DNA of 64,000 nt, from positions 49,936 to 113,935 of the forward strand of contig DASVCN010000012.1 in NCBI GenBank assembly GCA_036381595.1, read 5' to 3'. Under the pieces are notes generated by a model. That model did no database searches. It was given only the letters and a program-made list of their open reading frames with translations, and was not told the origin of the DNA. Origin of the DNA: Trueperaceae bacterium. GTDB lineage: Bacteria > Deinococcota > Deinococci > Deinococcales > Trueperaceae. Position numbers and translations under genes: made by a program. Positions 63,522 through 64,000 of the stretch are shown here, one piece after another. Each line of letters begins with the position of its first letter. Position 1 is the stretch's first letter.

Positions 63522-63523
63522 GT

Positions 63524-63844
63524 CTAACGTCCTCCGACAGTCTTTATCTCGATGTCGACCCCGGTGGGGAGGTCGAGGTGCATGAGGCTGTCGATGGTGC
63601 TCTTCGTGGGAGCCTTGATGTCGATCAGCCGGTTGTGGGTGCGGATCTCGAAGTGCTCGCGGCTGTCCTTGTCGGTGAACGGGCCGCGGAGCACGCAGAA
63701 GCGCCGGGTTCGGGTCGGCAGCGGCACAGGGCCGGCAACCTTGGCGCCGGTGCGCCGGACCGTGTCGACGATCTTGGTCGCTGACGAATCCAGCGACCGA
63801 TGGTCGAACGCCTTGAGTTTGATGCGGATTCGGGGAGCAGCCAT
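63524..63844 (-). CDS. rpsJ: Ribosomal protein S10
   Basis: A 30S head protein that also acts as NusE in antitermination with NusB and NusG. The 106-aa sequence includes [72 protein letters not shown], the complete S10 signature. It lies 2 nt after tuf, giving the classical tuf-S10 junction. Confidence 0.97.
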   Translation of the reverse strand: MAAPRIRIKLKAFDHRSLDSSATKIVDTVRRTGAKVAGPVPLPTRTRRFCVLRGPFTDKDSREHFEIRTHNRLIDIKAPTKSTIDSLMHLDLPTGVDIEIKTVGGR

Positions 63845-63846
63845 GA

Positions 63847-64000
63847 TTACTTCGTTACCGCCGTGACGACGCCCGCACCAACGGTACGACCACCCTCACG
63901 GATCGCGAACCGGAGACCCTCCTCCATCGCGATCGGCTTGATCAACTCAACCCCAAGCTCAACATTATCCCCCGGCATAACCATCTCCACCCCACCAGGC
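63847..64000 (-). CDS. tuf: Elongation factor Tu, C-terminal 50 residues only
   Basis: The 3' end of an EF-Tu gene, cut by the window edge. The visible part ends [43 protein letters not shown], the C-terminal barrel of the GTPase that delivers aminoacyl-tRNA. Unlike its neighbours, the first 20 visible codons use T- or G-ending forms such as GTT, CTT, GAT, AAT and TTG. Upstream sequence is missing, so nothing can be said about the G domain. Confidence 0.96.
   Translation of the reverse strand, partial: PGGVEMVMPGDNVELGVELIKPIAMEEGLRFAIREGGRTVGAGVVTAVTK

Overview
The window is a high-GC bacterial chromosome segment that most resembles the Deinococcus-Thermus phylum, probably a Truepera-like or deep Deinococcales lineage. 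The support is a pilMNO-(pilW-like)-pilQ order as in Thermus, a TilS-TadA fusion, a SecDF fusion, DnaB starting like Thermus DnaB, and many start codons sitting 5 to 7 nt after a TANNNT -10 box, as in the leaderless genes of Deinococcus. This placement is inferred from gene content; no search was run.

Layout. 1-14.3 kb: a truncated S41 protease, glgA plus a TPR protein, an M24-like protein, a small membrane protein, a Gfo/Idh oxidoreductase, glmS with a long structured leader, then pheS-pheT-CvpA behind a probable transcription attenuator, two small or unknown genes and a class V aminotransferase with its own leader terminator. 14.4-21.3 kb: the rimP-nusA-ylxR-infB operon with a leader terminator, a small unknown gene and secDF. 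21.4-25.0 kb (minus): a four-gene operon that starts with a fused PlsY / acyl-ACP-reductase-like protein, followed by prmA, rsmE and a lipoprotein.

25.2-31.2 kb: dnaB interrupted by two inteins (one in the Walker A loop, one before SGAIEQD), then ftsH. 31.3-38.4 kb: the type IV pilus assembly and secretin operon pilM-N-O-W-Q followed by aroK-aroB-aroQ. 38.5-44.5 kb (minus): scpB, four overlapping minor-pilin-like genes, a two-component system and lepA. 44.6-48.4 kb: an alpha/beta hydrolase, the tilS-tadA fusion and deoB.

48.7-64.0 kb (minus): one continuous S10-spc-alpha translation supercluster, in transcription order tuf (3' end only), rpsJ, rplC-D-W-B, rpsS, rplV, rpsC, rplP, rpmC, rpsQ, rplN-X-E, rpsZ, rpsH, rplF-R, rpsE, rpmD, rplO, secY, adk, map, infA, rpmJ, rpsM-K-D, rpoA, rplQ. 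Most junctions overlap by 1, 4 or 8 nt, which implies strong translational coupling.

The most unusual items are the PlsY-AAR fusion, the double-intein dnaB with degenerate homing endonuclease motifs and an AT-rich extein patch beside intein 2, the pheST leader with a leaderless 11-codon peptide and terminator, the repeated leaderless promoter/start pattern, and a long low-complexity tail on ribosomal protein L15. No rRNA, tRNA, CRISPR array or insertion sequence was found.
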